Shown: positions 10,660 to 20,768, counted from the first letter of the stretch. The stretch: DNA of 27,507 bases from Ophiothrix spiculata (GCA_000969725.1 JXSR01S018263.1); one strand, 5' to 3'. The notes: generated from the sequence alone by a model not told the origin. Program-made: numbers and translations.

Positions 10660-11456
10660 CCTTGTGTGGCCAGCCAATTTACCTCGTATGTCCCCGTTTC
10701 ATTTTTGCCTGGGGGTAAATTCATTTTGCTACTTCTCAGCAATTGTCCCTCATGGGTTAACATTATTGTCAATTTCCACAGATGTAATGGATCTAATGCA
10801 TCTATCTCCCTGGGTAAATGCACTAAAGTTGTAGCTGCATTTTTTTTTTTTTTTCAATTTTAAAGAAAACCATTCGTGCTACCATCATTTGTGCATTTTT
10901 ATAATTGTTTGCGCGTTTGAATTTGTTTTATGCAAAATAGCTAATCTGGCTAGAAATGGCATGTCCTGTTAAAAAAGTTATGAATTTTACCAGATATTAC
11001 TTGCCACCATCTTTTGCACTTACTAACAAAGATTGTCATCATTCTAGTCATGTTTTCAAATTAATCACATTTATAGCTATGTGACAGCCAGGGATGTGTT
11101 CTTTTCACAATGTATTCTATGTACAATTGTTCAGACTAGACTGCCTTTGATCAAAATTTCTCAAGGTTTTTGACTTTTTTTTAAAACTTGACAGTTGATG
11201 TTTTTCGTCTTGTTAAAGGTATCCACTTGCCATTTTTTTGCAAAACACATGCTTTTGTATGTTATACTTGATAATCCTATAGAATAAAAAGAATGCCTAT
11301 TTCTTAAAATCTCAATATGCAATATTGGCATGGATTATAGTAGGATTCCTAATAGCCAAATTACTTTAAAACGATACACTCATAAAGTAATGATAGGAAA
11401 GAGTGAATTGTCTGTGCAGTGCTCACATCATCTTCTTGTGGCTGCAACTTTTCATA

Positions 11457-12418
11457 CAGGGTGTCCCACAAAAAACGCAACGAACTTTGAACTTTTATTT
11501 TGAGAGAACAGAGCCCAATGGTGAGCAAACGTTACAAGGAAATGGTAGAGTAGACCATTGGCTTTTACAGGACTTTTGATTTGTTTAATTTGGATCTCTG
11601 AATCAAAAGTTATTGCACATTTTGTAAAGACCAGAAACATTTTGGTGGTCTGATTTGTTAATCTGTAAAGTTTTACCTGTGGTGACGTCATTGGGCACAC
11701 GTTGAATGGAAATGCTAAAAACATCACAAGATTAGGAGAAGTATCCCTTGAACCCATTTCATGACATAAGGACTCAATTTAATAATGATCTGCTGATATT
11801 TAGCTGAGTATTGCGTCTGGTTTAGTCAACCTGTTCCGTCCCCTTGATGGGCCAGATGAAGCATTAGGTCTTAAACTCCTTTGTCTTCAGTTTTCTTCAG
11901 TGGATTCGGTTAAAGACTTACTATTGGTTGACATCTTTCATTAGAATCCTTTTTTTCGACTCTTTTGGTAGAAATTATATCCTAAACTACCCGAATTTTG
12001 CACCAAAGGTAACAGAGTCAAGAAATATGAGAGTATCAGGAAGATCCGTACTTTAATTGAACATTTTGACCAATTTAAGTTGAAAATGAACTTAAAATAT
12101 CACTTAATGTTAGGTACAGGTCAGGTAAGATTGGTTTGGATTGATTCTGCTCCAGTTGCTTGCAGAATTCTCTTCATTTCTTGTTTGCATTTCTTTAGCT
12201 GGAAGTCTAAACTTACAAATCGGACCAAAGTTGATTTAAAGGGTTTTTTTAAATTCTCCATATCTTTGGACTGGAATGGTAAAATGAAACGGGACAAAAA
12301 GCATGTTGTAGAGTAATTACTCTACTTTTGAAAAACATATATTACTATGATTTAATCTTTTGGCAACCATTTTTTACTATTTTTTATTTGCTCGTTGCAT
12401 TAATTTTGGGACAAGCTG
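11457..12418. mobile_element. 962-bp Tc1/mariner-type non-autonomous element, right arm only
   Basis: The left end CAGGGTGTCCCACAAAAAAC and the right end (reverse complement CAGCTTGTCCCAAAATTAAT) form TIRs of about 28 bp. TA duplicates at 11455-11456 and 12419-12420. The left arm at 9856-9876 shows the undisturbed site, AATACATATGAAAAGTTGC with one TA, so both ends are fixed to the base. No transposase frame is visible in about 960 bp; the 101-codon minus frame that runs into the left TIR has no DDE features. Confidence 0.92.
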
Positions 12419-13617
12419 TATGTATTTACAGACTTATACCAACAAACTTGGAACCAATTTGCTCGTGAATGTCAATATAAAACAGTAAATTGCTGTAGAT
12501 GGCATTTGAGATTATGTTGAGGGATGTAATTGCAATGGTTGTATCATATCCACTCAATCAATAAATACCATGCTGACGGTTTCAGAGCTCCAGGCAAGGC
12601 CTCGAATGCCTGCGCTATCTAATGGATGGTGCAGTAAGACTTTACAATGCAATTATGGCTCAATGAATTACATAAGAACATTAAGAATAAGAGTACTTCA
12701 TATGACATTTATCTATTTATACATTCGAGAGAAATGTCAACTCTTTAAAGCAGTATAATGGTACAACACCTGAAATTAATTGATGTAGCAGCTGGCACCT
12801 TGTTGAAGGTAAAGAAATGGTCCATCAGTCTGATAGAATATGTAGAATTTTTTCCCCAAATCCAAAATTAATTCTGCTAAATAGACTATTATTATATCAT
12901 CCATGATTTAAGAAAACTTTTATTTGTGCCATTTTTGTAGAATGATTAAGGCTTTTTGAATAACGAAGAGTTTCTTTTGTCCACATGGAAGTATAAGCAA
13001 CTGTGATTCACAAAATTGCTCTCTAAAATCTTAAAAAGATTTGTCAATGGCATAAGTCTCTTACAAAAAATCACTTATAGAAAAAAACATTAATCCAAAA
13101 CAAAAAACAACTTGAAGAAGTTTTTCAGGAATACTAAGAAGTGTTATATGATATGTATCTTGTCATCAATTTATGTAAACAGAAAATTCGAAGCAATTAT
13201 CAACACTAATGCACAGATGCGTACTCAAAATTCAATATCTTACTTAAAATGTAAAACATACAAACAAAATAAAAAGGCATTTAATCAGACATTTAATATA
13301 TTTTAAGCCAAAATATCAAGACTTCTCAAGCATAATAAATACTAGCTATAAACTATATAATTGATAGACACAATTACTTGTAATGGTTAAAGTCGCCTAC
13401 CCACATATAAACACACATGGAATAGAAGTGCAGAATATTTCAAGATGGAAATGATAAAACTAAGGAGATAAGATGGCAAATTAGATCCTTGAATGACTGA
13501 CAACACTCATAAATAGGATACGACTGCTCTAATTCACTGCCATTATTCTAAGCCTCTTAAATGTCACATCTTTGAAATATAAATAAGAAAAATGGTTATG
13601 GATATATTTGTAAGCTA

Positions 13618-13880
13618 AGTTATGTGAGTGCAAGAAAGTGGTATCTGCAATAGCTGCCATTTGTTATAAATTTGGATTGCACACTGTAAAATTTCCAGTC
13701 TTGGGTCAGTGGTTTTGAAATAATTCTACAGGTGACACTGTCACCTGAAGAACCATTTCAAGAACCACTGACATAAGACACTGAAATTTTGAGAGATTTT
13801 TCACATTTTTGTGACAAGTTGTAAAAAAAGATATAACTTAGGGCAGCCATTGCAGACACAACTTTCTTGCACACACGTGA
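13618..13880. mobile_element. 263-bp near-palindromic MITE, right arm only
   Basis: Most of the element folds on itself. GAGTGCAAGAAAGTGGTATC near 13626 pairs with the complement in GACACAACTTTCTTGCACAC at 13855-13874, and GTCAGTGGTT near 13705 pairs with AACCACTGAC near 13763. The centre is CAGGTGACACTGTCACCTG at 13729-13747, a perfect palindrome around one base. CTA occurs at both borders (13615-13617 and 13881-13883), and the left arm has the empty site near 8588 (ATCTAGCTCAC). The 3-bp TSD could fit a Harbinger-like mover, but CTA is not its usual target. Confidence 0.87.
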
Positions 13881-13996
13881 CTAGATCTGATTCCTTCATG
13901 GTACAGACAAATAAAACACCTCATACTCTTCTGTCATAATAGAAGAAAATGAGATATCAACATATATTTAGACAATAACAACAGTGTACCATCTTT

Positions 13997-14140
13997 CAGG
14001 CATGAGATTCATATGAATTTCCATGAAAAAACAGGAAAATTGTGGAGAAAACAGAAAAAACAGGCTAAAAAATGGGATAACACACATTTCGTCACAAAAA
14101 ACCAGAAATTCCTGTTTAAACAGGAAGATTCTCATTCCTG
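13997..14140. mobile_element. 144-bp MITE with 14-bp TIRs, right arm only
   Basis: The ends are CAGGCATGAGATTC and, in reverse complement, CAGGAATGAGAATC. ATCTTT flanks both sides (13991-13996 and 14141-14146), and the left arm has the empty site CACCAAAAGATGGTGCAC near 8460-8477. The interior repeats AACAGGAA-type words, two of which face each other near 14109-14125. It is non-coding; a 6-bp TSD does not assign it clearly. Confidence 0.85.
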
Positions 14141-14367
14141 ATCTTTGGTGCAATGTTGAACGCGTAAAACTAGAAACAACCTTATCAAAACGCATCAAGT
14201 TATTGCTAGTAAAGGAGACAAATTGACTACTAATCCATCACAGAGAAAATACAAAAGGATCCATCATTTTAAATACTGTTTTTGAATATAGTGACTTTGA
14301 ATATGAAAATGAACTGTGTAAAAACTGCAAGATGGATATCGCATTATGCCTACCCTTTGCTTTCTAA

Positions 14368-14671
14368 GGCCTTGTATCCATTGGCTGTACCCATATTCCG
14401 TATGCACTTGTCTCGTTTTCTATTGTTACTAATTGTGCGGCGCAACACAGACAATAAACTTCGTTCTGCTTAGTGATCATATCAGTGGCCTGTGTACGGC
14501 AGATATTCCAATTACCTGGTGCTCACCAAGTATGAACATGTTGATTGTTGGTGCTGCCAGGTCATAGGAATCATACGAAGTTTATTGTCTGTGTTGCGCT
14601 GCACAATTACTAACAATAGAAAACGTGGCAAGTGCACACGGAATATGGGTACAGCCAATGGATACAGGGCC
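14368..14671. mobile_element. 304-bp Harbinger-like MITE with about 100-bp TIRs
   Basis: GGCCTTGTATCCATTGGCTG at 14368-14387 is matched in reverse complement at 14652-14671 (CAGCCAATGG then ATACAGGGCC with small changes). The pairing runs on through CACTTG, CGTTTTCTATTGTTA, GCGCAACACAGACAATAAAC and CTTCG for roughly 97 bp per side, leaving a loop of about 110 bp. TAA at 14365-14367 and 14672-14674 is the TSD; TWA targets are typical of PIF/Harbinger elements. The element sits 5-8 bases from the outer end of the right arm. The open frames within it mirror each other and are not genes. Confidence 0.9.
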
Positions 14672-14679
14672 TAATAAGG

Positions 14680-15599
14680 CCCAATTACTATTTTTTGGGT
14701 TATCTGAAGGACAATACATCTCAACACTCTGGACTATTCCTGACCTGAAACAGATAATTACCAGAGAAAACATGACGATCAAGAAAAACACATGCACAGA
14801 CATTAGAATCAATGAATGTTAAAATCTGCAAGGAGGCTATCTATATACAACATATTCGGTAATACTAGGCAGCTCAATCTTGATTAGAAGGCGGTAATTT
14901 AAAATATGTCCCTGTGAGTGTAACTTTAAATATTTGTCGAGGGGTTATGGTGATGTGTTTCATTTAAAGATAAACATAATGCTAGAGTTATGATTTGACA
15001 AATGAAACACATTTAATGAGCATTATGTAATTGATAAGACAAAAGCACAATCAAGCATCTTCACATAATCATTGTAAAAGTTGTTTCGCCTAATAGGGCA
15101 TTAAAATATTTATGAGCGATTCTTCTGTCTTCAAACCTTTATCCCTCTCCTACATGTGAGTCACACAATAATGTTTCTTCTTGGTATGAAAGTATGTTCT
15201 TTACGTTTGACGTAATTTACGTTGACATTGCTTTTCAAAAATGGTAATGGCATCATGTTTGGTACCAAAATAATTCTACAAGTCTCCTCTATCAATACAT
15301 ATGTCTATAGTTGCCATGTGAATCCTGGTTTAAAAGTTATAAGCATTTAAAAATGTGCAGTTAATTTTTGGACACACTGTAGAATGCATGTATCAAATCC
15401 TCATCTAAGTACCCTTCCTTCCTTAGCCAATTGAAGCAATCTGGGCCATTACTCCAACCCAGTTGATTACATTGCTGTTAGCACTATGTCCCTCTTCCTA
15501 TGTCGACTCACATCAATCAAATCTTGTTGTTATATAATATTACTTAATGCTTCTTATAGCCACATCATGATCCACACATATATTTTCCAGGTAGGGGTT
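14680..15599. other. Non-coding AT-rich DNA
   Basis: No gene is called. At 14954-15010 GTGTTTCATTT and AAATGAAACAC form a small inverted pair. A strong plus-strand acceptor-like tract (CCTTCCTTCCTTAG, ending at 15425) precedes a short open stretch beginning PIEAIWAITPTQLI, but it stops after 36 codons without a partner. Confidence 0.3.
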
Positions 15600-15612
15600 G
15601 GGGGGGGGGGGG
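15600..15612 (+). repeat. Run of 13 G
   Basis: A single-base G run in AT-rich DNA, with GGGG five bases upstream. It could form a G-quadruplex, and its length is likely to be unstable or miscalled. Confidence 0.9.
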
Positions 15613-15689
15613 CGCTACTTAGTACAAAAGGGGTTATGGGGATTGCATTGCCATCTATGTTCCATCAAGGGAAAGTCTTCGTTCGGCTA

Positions 15690-15951
15690 TGGATACCACG
15701 TGACTTGTCATTGCAAAAAGTAATCGTTTGGTGTCTATGGACCAACTCTCTGGAATCAGGTTCCTTCTGCAATAAGATCTGCTTCTTCAGTATCAAGTTT
15801 TAAAAAGGGCTTGAAGACTTATGTTCTAATGCATTTTTGTGTCTGGGTATTTTTGTTTATTTTTTCTTTATTTTTTATAACTTATTGTTATGCGCAATGA
15901 TCATGTTTGTTGGAATTGCGCATTATAAGCGCCGGTATTATTATAATTATT
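15690..15951 (+). mobile_element. Decayed CR1/L2-like LINE, 3' end
   Basis: Only the last part of the element remains, on the plus strand. It ends in TGCGCATTATAAGCGCCGGT followed by an ATT-rich tail, parallel to the 3' end of the LINE at 157-1217. A C-terminal reverse-transcriptase remnant lies just upstream. The 5' boundary is blurred; nothing recognisable remains left of about 15690. Confidence 0.8.
15696..15900 (+). pseudogene. Reverse-transcriptase C-terminus, frameshifted
   Basis: PRDLSLQKVI is read from 15696. After a frameshift at about 15722-15727 the frame continues from 15727 as FGVYGPTLWNQVPSAIR, then SSVSSFKKGLKTY, to the TGA at 15898-15900. These are the GP-LWN-LP and SSFK--LKT signatures shared with the intact copy at 291-1214. 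The frameshift and the missing N-terminus make this a dead fragment. Confidence 0.82.
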
Positions 15952-16047
15952 ACAATGATATTATAGGTCTGAAAAATTACCATTGCATCTATTTAGTCTT
16001 ATTCAGAACTGCATGATGAGATCCCTCCTAACACAGGGGACAATGAA

Positions 16048-16271
16048 CTATTTGTCAATTTGTTGGTCTTCCTGTCTCTTCCTCTTAAAAGCTATCACAA
16101 AGTGGTATCACTTGCAGAACTGGTCTATTTGTGAATCTGCCTGGAAGCAGTGAACATTAGCCCAATTGTCACTCTAATGTTTCCCAGTCTCATCCTATTA
16201 GAGCTATTGCGAAGTGGTATCACAAAGTGACATCACTCATGATGCCTCAATCACTGCAAAATAAAAAAAGG
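16048..16271. repeat. Probable old tandem duplication, about 112 bp
   Basis: AGCTATCACAAAGTGGTATC at 16090 and AGCTATTGCGAAGTGGTATC at 16202 are aligned at a 112-bp step, and upstream blocks (TTGTCA, GTCTC-TCCT-TTA) also line up. The rest is too diverged to align with confidence by eye. Confidence 0.45.
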
Positions 16272-17220
16272 CTGTATTTCAAATTCTGTTTTGAAACAAA
16301 AAATGACAAGACAAATAAAAGAATGATCATTAGTATGGACTATTAACCCAAACTGACCATTAGGCGACAAAAACAGAAACCTAACAGGCGAGTGGACTTT
16401 TCAAGTAGGGTCGGTCGGTCAGGTGAAGCTTAAAATAGCCTCAAAATTTGACAAAAATGGGAGAGAAGATGAAAAATTGTTACAAAGAAAATTTTTGGCA
16501 AAAAAACTGCTGATTTTACATGATTTTTATTAACTCTAAAAAAAATTCTGTAATATGTTGGTTTGTTGAATTTTTTTAAGCATCATGTACCAAATATTTC
16601 AACAATTTGGAGATTTTTTTACATCAAAAGAGATGTTTGTCATGATGATCAAACATCAATACTGCAGCTCAGCCATTATAATCAAAACTACTTCGAAATT
16701 TTTTAATGAATTATTGACAATGCAAATATTTGGCCATAAAGAATTTTAAACTTGCAGTATCAAATTGCTTATTGATTTCTTCTTTATTATTTTCATTCAC
16801 TTTATAGTGTATAAGGAATATTTACAAAGTAAATTTTGCTTAGGTTTTTGACAAAAAAAATAGTTTTGTTTTTTTCCAATTTGACAATGCCCTCGTACAA
16901 AATTTAAATATGCAAAACTTTAAAAAAATCCTGTTTTTTCTGACAAACCCAAACAAACTTTTACAACATATAGTACTTCATTATCATGCCAAGTGTAATT
17001 CTCTCTTCTTTTTTAATTTTGTCTAAAATACTCGAACTGTTTCTAGACAATAGTAAATTCTTTGAATTGACGATTTCTTTCACCTGAAATAACAGCCTGG
17101 CCTTGATGAGCATGCGATTTTATTTGTTTTTCAACGTTTCATATACAGAATTCTAAGAAGTATTGCTATGCAAAGGACGATGATTTCTACAAATTGACAA
17201 GCTCATTCAAGACTTTTCTT
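16272..17220. other. Non-coding AT-rich DNA
   Basis: Rich in A and T runs; no gene or element was recognised. GGGTCGGTCGGTCAGG near 16409 is a small tandem GGTC repeat. Confidence 0.35.
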
Positions 17221-17292
17221 TATTTTGGATGGGTAAGTGTGCTATCCACTGAGCTATATTTTGGATGGGTGAGTGTGCTATCCACTGAGCGA
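17221..17292 (-). repeat. 36-bp tandem duplication carrying a tRNA A-box-like motif
   Basis: TATTTTGGATGGGTAAGTGT begins at 17221 and again, with one change, at 17257. On the minus strand each unit reads GCTCAGTGGATAGCACAC, which matches the D-arm/A-box part of a tRNA. No B box follows, so this is likely the duplicated head of a broken tRNA-type SINE. Confidence 0.7.
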
Positions 17293-17338
17293 AACGACAT
17301 CTATCTCACAACTTTAGACATTATTTATGACTTGTGAC

Positions 17339-17458
17339 CAGTGTTTCCGCTAAGATTTTTGAGCTTACGCCAATTCAAGCAAGTTTGACAAAGTTTAAGA
17401 AGTGCTTGCGCCAAAATTATGAACTATGGCGCGCCATATGGCCTTAGCTGAAACACTG
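17339..17458. mobile_element. 120-bp hAT-like MITE
   Basis: CAGTGTTTCCGCTAAG at the left end pairs with CTTAGCTGAAACACTG at the right end. The flanking octamers CTTGTGAC (17331-17338) and CTCGCGAT (17459-17466) differ only by C/T transitions, consistent with an aged 8-bp TSD. CAGTG termini and 8-bp TSDs are usual for hAT elements. It is non-coding. Confidence 0.8.
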
Positions 17459-17466
17459 CTCGCGAT

Positions 17467-19368
17467 ATGTTAAATATGTCATTATAAGCTTCATTCTTTT
17501 GTATCAAATCAATACCTAAACTAGTTTAAATAGGGTCAGAGGCTAAAATGCTTCTACTAAAATAAATTAAAAAGATAACACCAAAATTAAGTAAGGAACT
17601 GTGTTGGTGCAATCTGACTATTTTGACAACTGGAGTGATAAACATGTTTCTCTTAGAAAATGTCTGCAAAATCACCAGAAGACATTAAATCTAAAGTTAA
17701 AGAGACCTTTAAAGTGCACTGCAAGCTTTGCTCAAGTTACAAGAGATGGTGTGTCTGGTAATACAATCTTGTTTTTAAGGCCTTTGGATTTTGGTGGTTA
17801 CAGGTGCTTTCAGGGGTACATTGTAAAAATCAGGGGTCAGTAATCCTTACAAAATAGCTTTTTAATTTAAACTGATTACAGCTTCTTTAGGTGAATAAAA
17901 GCACTTTCAACAGATTGTTTTGTAACTTTCATGGCATATTGAAGGACATGACAAACATGTTGTCAGATTTTATATCCCTGTGTGTGTGATAAAATCATAC
18001 TACATTGAAAGGCATTTCAAATATGTTAGCAGACTTAACATCTCTGTGCAAGATTCCTTACTTACTGATCAGGTATATAACTCTTGGTAAAACTCATGCT
18101 TCCCACTTACAAAATGGTGCATGTGAGTGGTGATATGACAACGAGTTCGGGTGGTCTTTCAAAACAGAACTTAGCAAAGTAGTGTTTGTAGCATGAGGTG
18201 AATCCTCTATCTTTCATACTCGATCCAACGTATTGTTTTGACCTGAACATTTTTCTAATAGTCAAAAATTTCATATCCCCCTTTAGGATGGCTGCTCATC
18301 CAAGAGGGTGTTTTAAGTACTTCCCATAATTCCATTAAAAATTTGAAATCAGTAGCTCAAAACAACCCTCAGTTAGAACCATTTCCCATTGAACATATAC
18401 AGTAAAATGCATGTTTTAAATCTGGCATAATACATTTATTATTGAAGCGACCAGAGAAATAAAACTACCTTGAGAAAGGTCACACTTTAAGCTCTTTTAA
18501 TATGTAAACAAATCTTTGGTCGTTTAAAGTTTTCAAACCAATAATGCAGTTTGATGAATGTGACATTTAACATCTTTCCCATACAAATACACAGCAGTAG
18601 TAATTTGACCCTGCTGAACATTCTATTTAGTTCATTAATGCTCATTAAGCTGTTACTTTGTATTGCGGGAAGGTCTTAAATCTTCCTCTGGCTCATCCAT
18701 AACATAAAAATCCCTATTTCAGAAAGTAAGAGCATTTTATTTGTGTGTAAAATATCTCATATATACTCTGATTATTAAATGATTTTACAACACGTGCATT
18801 CTAATTATAAGGCCTAGACAGATTGGAGTACTTTTGCCGTATTTGTTTACATGTTGAACCATGTAACTTTTTACATTGAGCAGTATATTCGAAGGGAATA
18901 AAAAGGGAAACTTTGTCATTTCATGCTTTCAGTCTCCTTTAACCTTTTTAATTATAAATTTAACCATTTTGAAAGTAATAATAATGACATTGAATTAAAA
19001 GTGGTCCTTGGCTAGCTTGGTACCAGTTTGATAAGTTTTTAATCAATCCATGTGCTTTCACCATGGGGTTTGACTTTTTCATGTACCCTAAATACCTGCC
19101 TAAATAAACAAAACAAGTTGCTTATATTTTCTTTTCAAAACCAAAATCCCACCAAGTTGCATTTTTGAACTAACACTATACAAAAAATTAGATGATGTCT
19201 TGTATGCACAGCTTTCAGATCTTAAATGCCTCGGAGATGGAAACATGTCCCAGAGATCGACTTAAGGAATTATTCATTGATGTCGCACTGATAAACCCTT
19301 ATAGGCACTATGAGAGGGGGTCAGGACACTCATTGGATTGGATTGATTTCAGGGCAGATGACAACAAC
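17467..19368. other. Non-coding AT-rich DNA
   Basis: A long stretch with short open frames on the plus strand (17601-17843, 19192-19437) that lack motifs; the second runs into the next MITE. No other structure was seen. Confidence 0.3.
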
Positions 19369-19370
19369 TA

Positions 19371-19553
19371 CTGTAAACGGGGTTATTTTTGCAAATCAAC
19401 ATCTAGCCGCGAATATAACACCCCGCGAAAACATTAATTTTATATGCAAGTCTATGTAATGAAGCCTTAAAAAGCTAATTTAACACATGCAAAAAGGTCG
19501 TGATTGTCCAGTTTCGCCAAAAATTCTGCTCGCGAAAATAATCCCATTTACAG
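19371..19553. mobile_element. 183-bp MITE with CTGTAAA termini
   Basis: CTGTAAACGGGGTTATTTTT at 19371-19390 pairs with the complement in GCGAAAATAATCCCATTTAC ending TTTACAG at 19553. TA lies at both ends (19369-19370, 19554-19555) and may be the TSD or part of the TIR. The interior has CGCGAA words on both sides. No coding frame. Confidence 0.75.
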
Positions 19554-19555
19554 TA

Positions 19556-20442
19556 TTTGACTTTGGCTGTGACATCAGCATACATGCACTTTATTAGGGG
19601 GATTAATGTGATACCCATTAAATAGCAGGTGCATATGAAAGCGAACAATTAAGCAATAGATGCCAAAACACTCCAGCATTCGACATGAACAAAAAAACTT
19701 TGTTGTCCACTGGACAACCTTGATTGTTTTTGAGGTTGTACGCAAAATATTTGCCTTGCCTGTAATTTCGCTTGATAACATGTGCAGGACCACTGATATT
19801 GTTAAAACATGGAATGCTCTGAGCACAAATCCATTGTGGAGATACATGTTTTCCCTTGAACTTATTGAGCATTTTGTGCTCCATCTCGAAATTTTACAGA
19901 CTTCAATTCATACTTTTACCAAGAAATAAACAAATATTTAAATAAAATAAAATAAGAATAAATAGGTAAATGATTAATAAGTAAATAAACAAAATAAAAT
20001 ACAAAGTACGTATGTAATGTTAAGGTTGTCCACCGAACAAGTTGAACATTCATTAAGGTTGTCTGAGGCATTTTTATGCAGTCTTGGACAACGGACAAGC
20101 CTTTAGGTCAAACGCTACCAATAAACATCATAACAATCAGCTGATTACAATCCTGCTAACATGGATACTTAGACTCCTGTGTAAATATGCAAAATGAAAA
20201 TGAAAAAAAAAATACAACAGCTTTTGAATGAATAATCAACAATTTATGAATAATATGGTGACAACTTTACAACAATTTATCAAGAAGACTATGATCAGAA
20301 CTCTTCTGCTATCTAACTTGTACACAATAGAGCTGAAGTTATCAAACATAATAATTGAGCTACTAGTACTATCTGATAATCAGCATACTTCAGACACCAC
20401 ACTGACAGTATAAACAGGAAAATATCAGATTGTCGGCCATAC
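19556..20442. other. Non-coding DNA with repeated TTGTCC/GGACAA words
   Basis: GTTGTCCACTGGACAAC near 19702 is a short palindrome, and AAGGTTGTC recurs near 20023 and 20055, with GGACAACGGACAA near 20086. This may be an eroded fold-back element of about 400 bp, but the ends are unclear. Open frames on both strands here overlap these words. Confidence 0.35.
19917..20010. repeat. Low-complexity AAATA-type tract
   Basis: About 90 bases almost entirely of AAATA, AATAA and TAAA words. Confidence 0.8.
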
Positions 20443-20696
20443 TTGGAAAATGGATCAGCTTATAGGCCATTCTGTTATTTCTCCTTATTAGGCACTGGCT
20501 GCATGGATCTGATGCAATATTATAGTCAGTCATATTGTGACCATATAACCTTGAGAAACTTTCTTGTAAATTCAGAGTAAGAAAAACGTAATGAATAAAA
20601 TATTAGTAGCACTTTGTAAACAGCTTACGCAACACAAAGAATGCACATGCTTCATGTCCCTGAAGTGCATGCAACAGAAGAGTCCATGTCGCTTAC

Positions 20697-20768
20697 TGAT
20701 TGCGAATGTCTAGCAAATGTAAACAAAGAGATGCGAGCCTTCGGGCATCACGCATTAATGCAAGAGTC
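20697..20768 (-). CDS. Candidate exon (72 bp), helical peptide
   Basis: The border upstream is GCCTAACCAG and downstream GTAAGC. The frame starts with one base completing an Arg codon from the exon at 21265-21323, reads TLALMRDARRLASLCLHLLD then IRN, and leaves two bases CA. The peptide would form a leucine-rich helix. A possible 29-bp next exon (20471-20443, peptide MAYKLIHFP, donor GTATGG) would complete the codon as Gln, but that one is very short and weak. Confidence 0.38.

Larger units (their letters stand above)
10111..11317. other. Spacer between the inverted-repeat arms
   Basis: This is 1.2 kb of single-copy DNA between the arms. It holds a SINE (10115-10266), a MITE (10452-10659) and a run of 15 T at 10840-10854. 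The remainder, 10860-11317, is AT-rich with no gene or element recognised. Confidence 0.7.
11318..14679 (-). repeat. Right arm of the large inverted repeat
   Basis: This is the reverse complement of 7923-10110, interrupted by four insertions that the left arm lacks (11457-12418, 13618-13880, 13997-14140, 14368-14671). Without these and their TSDs the arm is about 1.7 kb, as is the left arm without its own. The homology ends with CTAATAAGG at 14671-14679, the complement of CCTTATTAG at 7923-7931. Small indels (for example about 16 bp near 12940) also separate the arms. The arm is non-coding. Confidence 0.93.

Noticed and set aside
11452..11757. 101-codon minus-strand frame
   Set aside because: It lies in the end of the Tc1-type element and reads through its TIR; no transposase motif is present.
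14492..14822. Overlapping frames on both strands
   Set aside because: They result from the long TIRs of the Harbinger-like MITE.
15426..15536. Plus-strand exon-like frame after a strong acceptor-like tract
   Set aside because: It stops after 36 codons with no donor or partner exon, and the peptide is not recognised.
19660..19929. 89-codon plus-strand frame with protein-like stretches
   Set aside because: It overlaps repeated TTGTCC/GGACAA words, is open on both strands, and has no start context, splice partner or motif.
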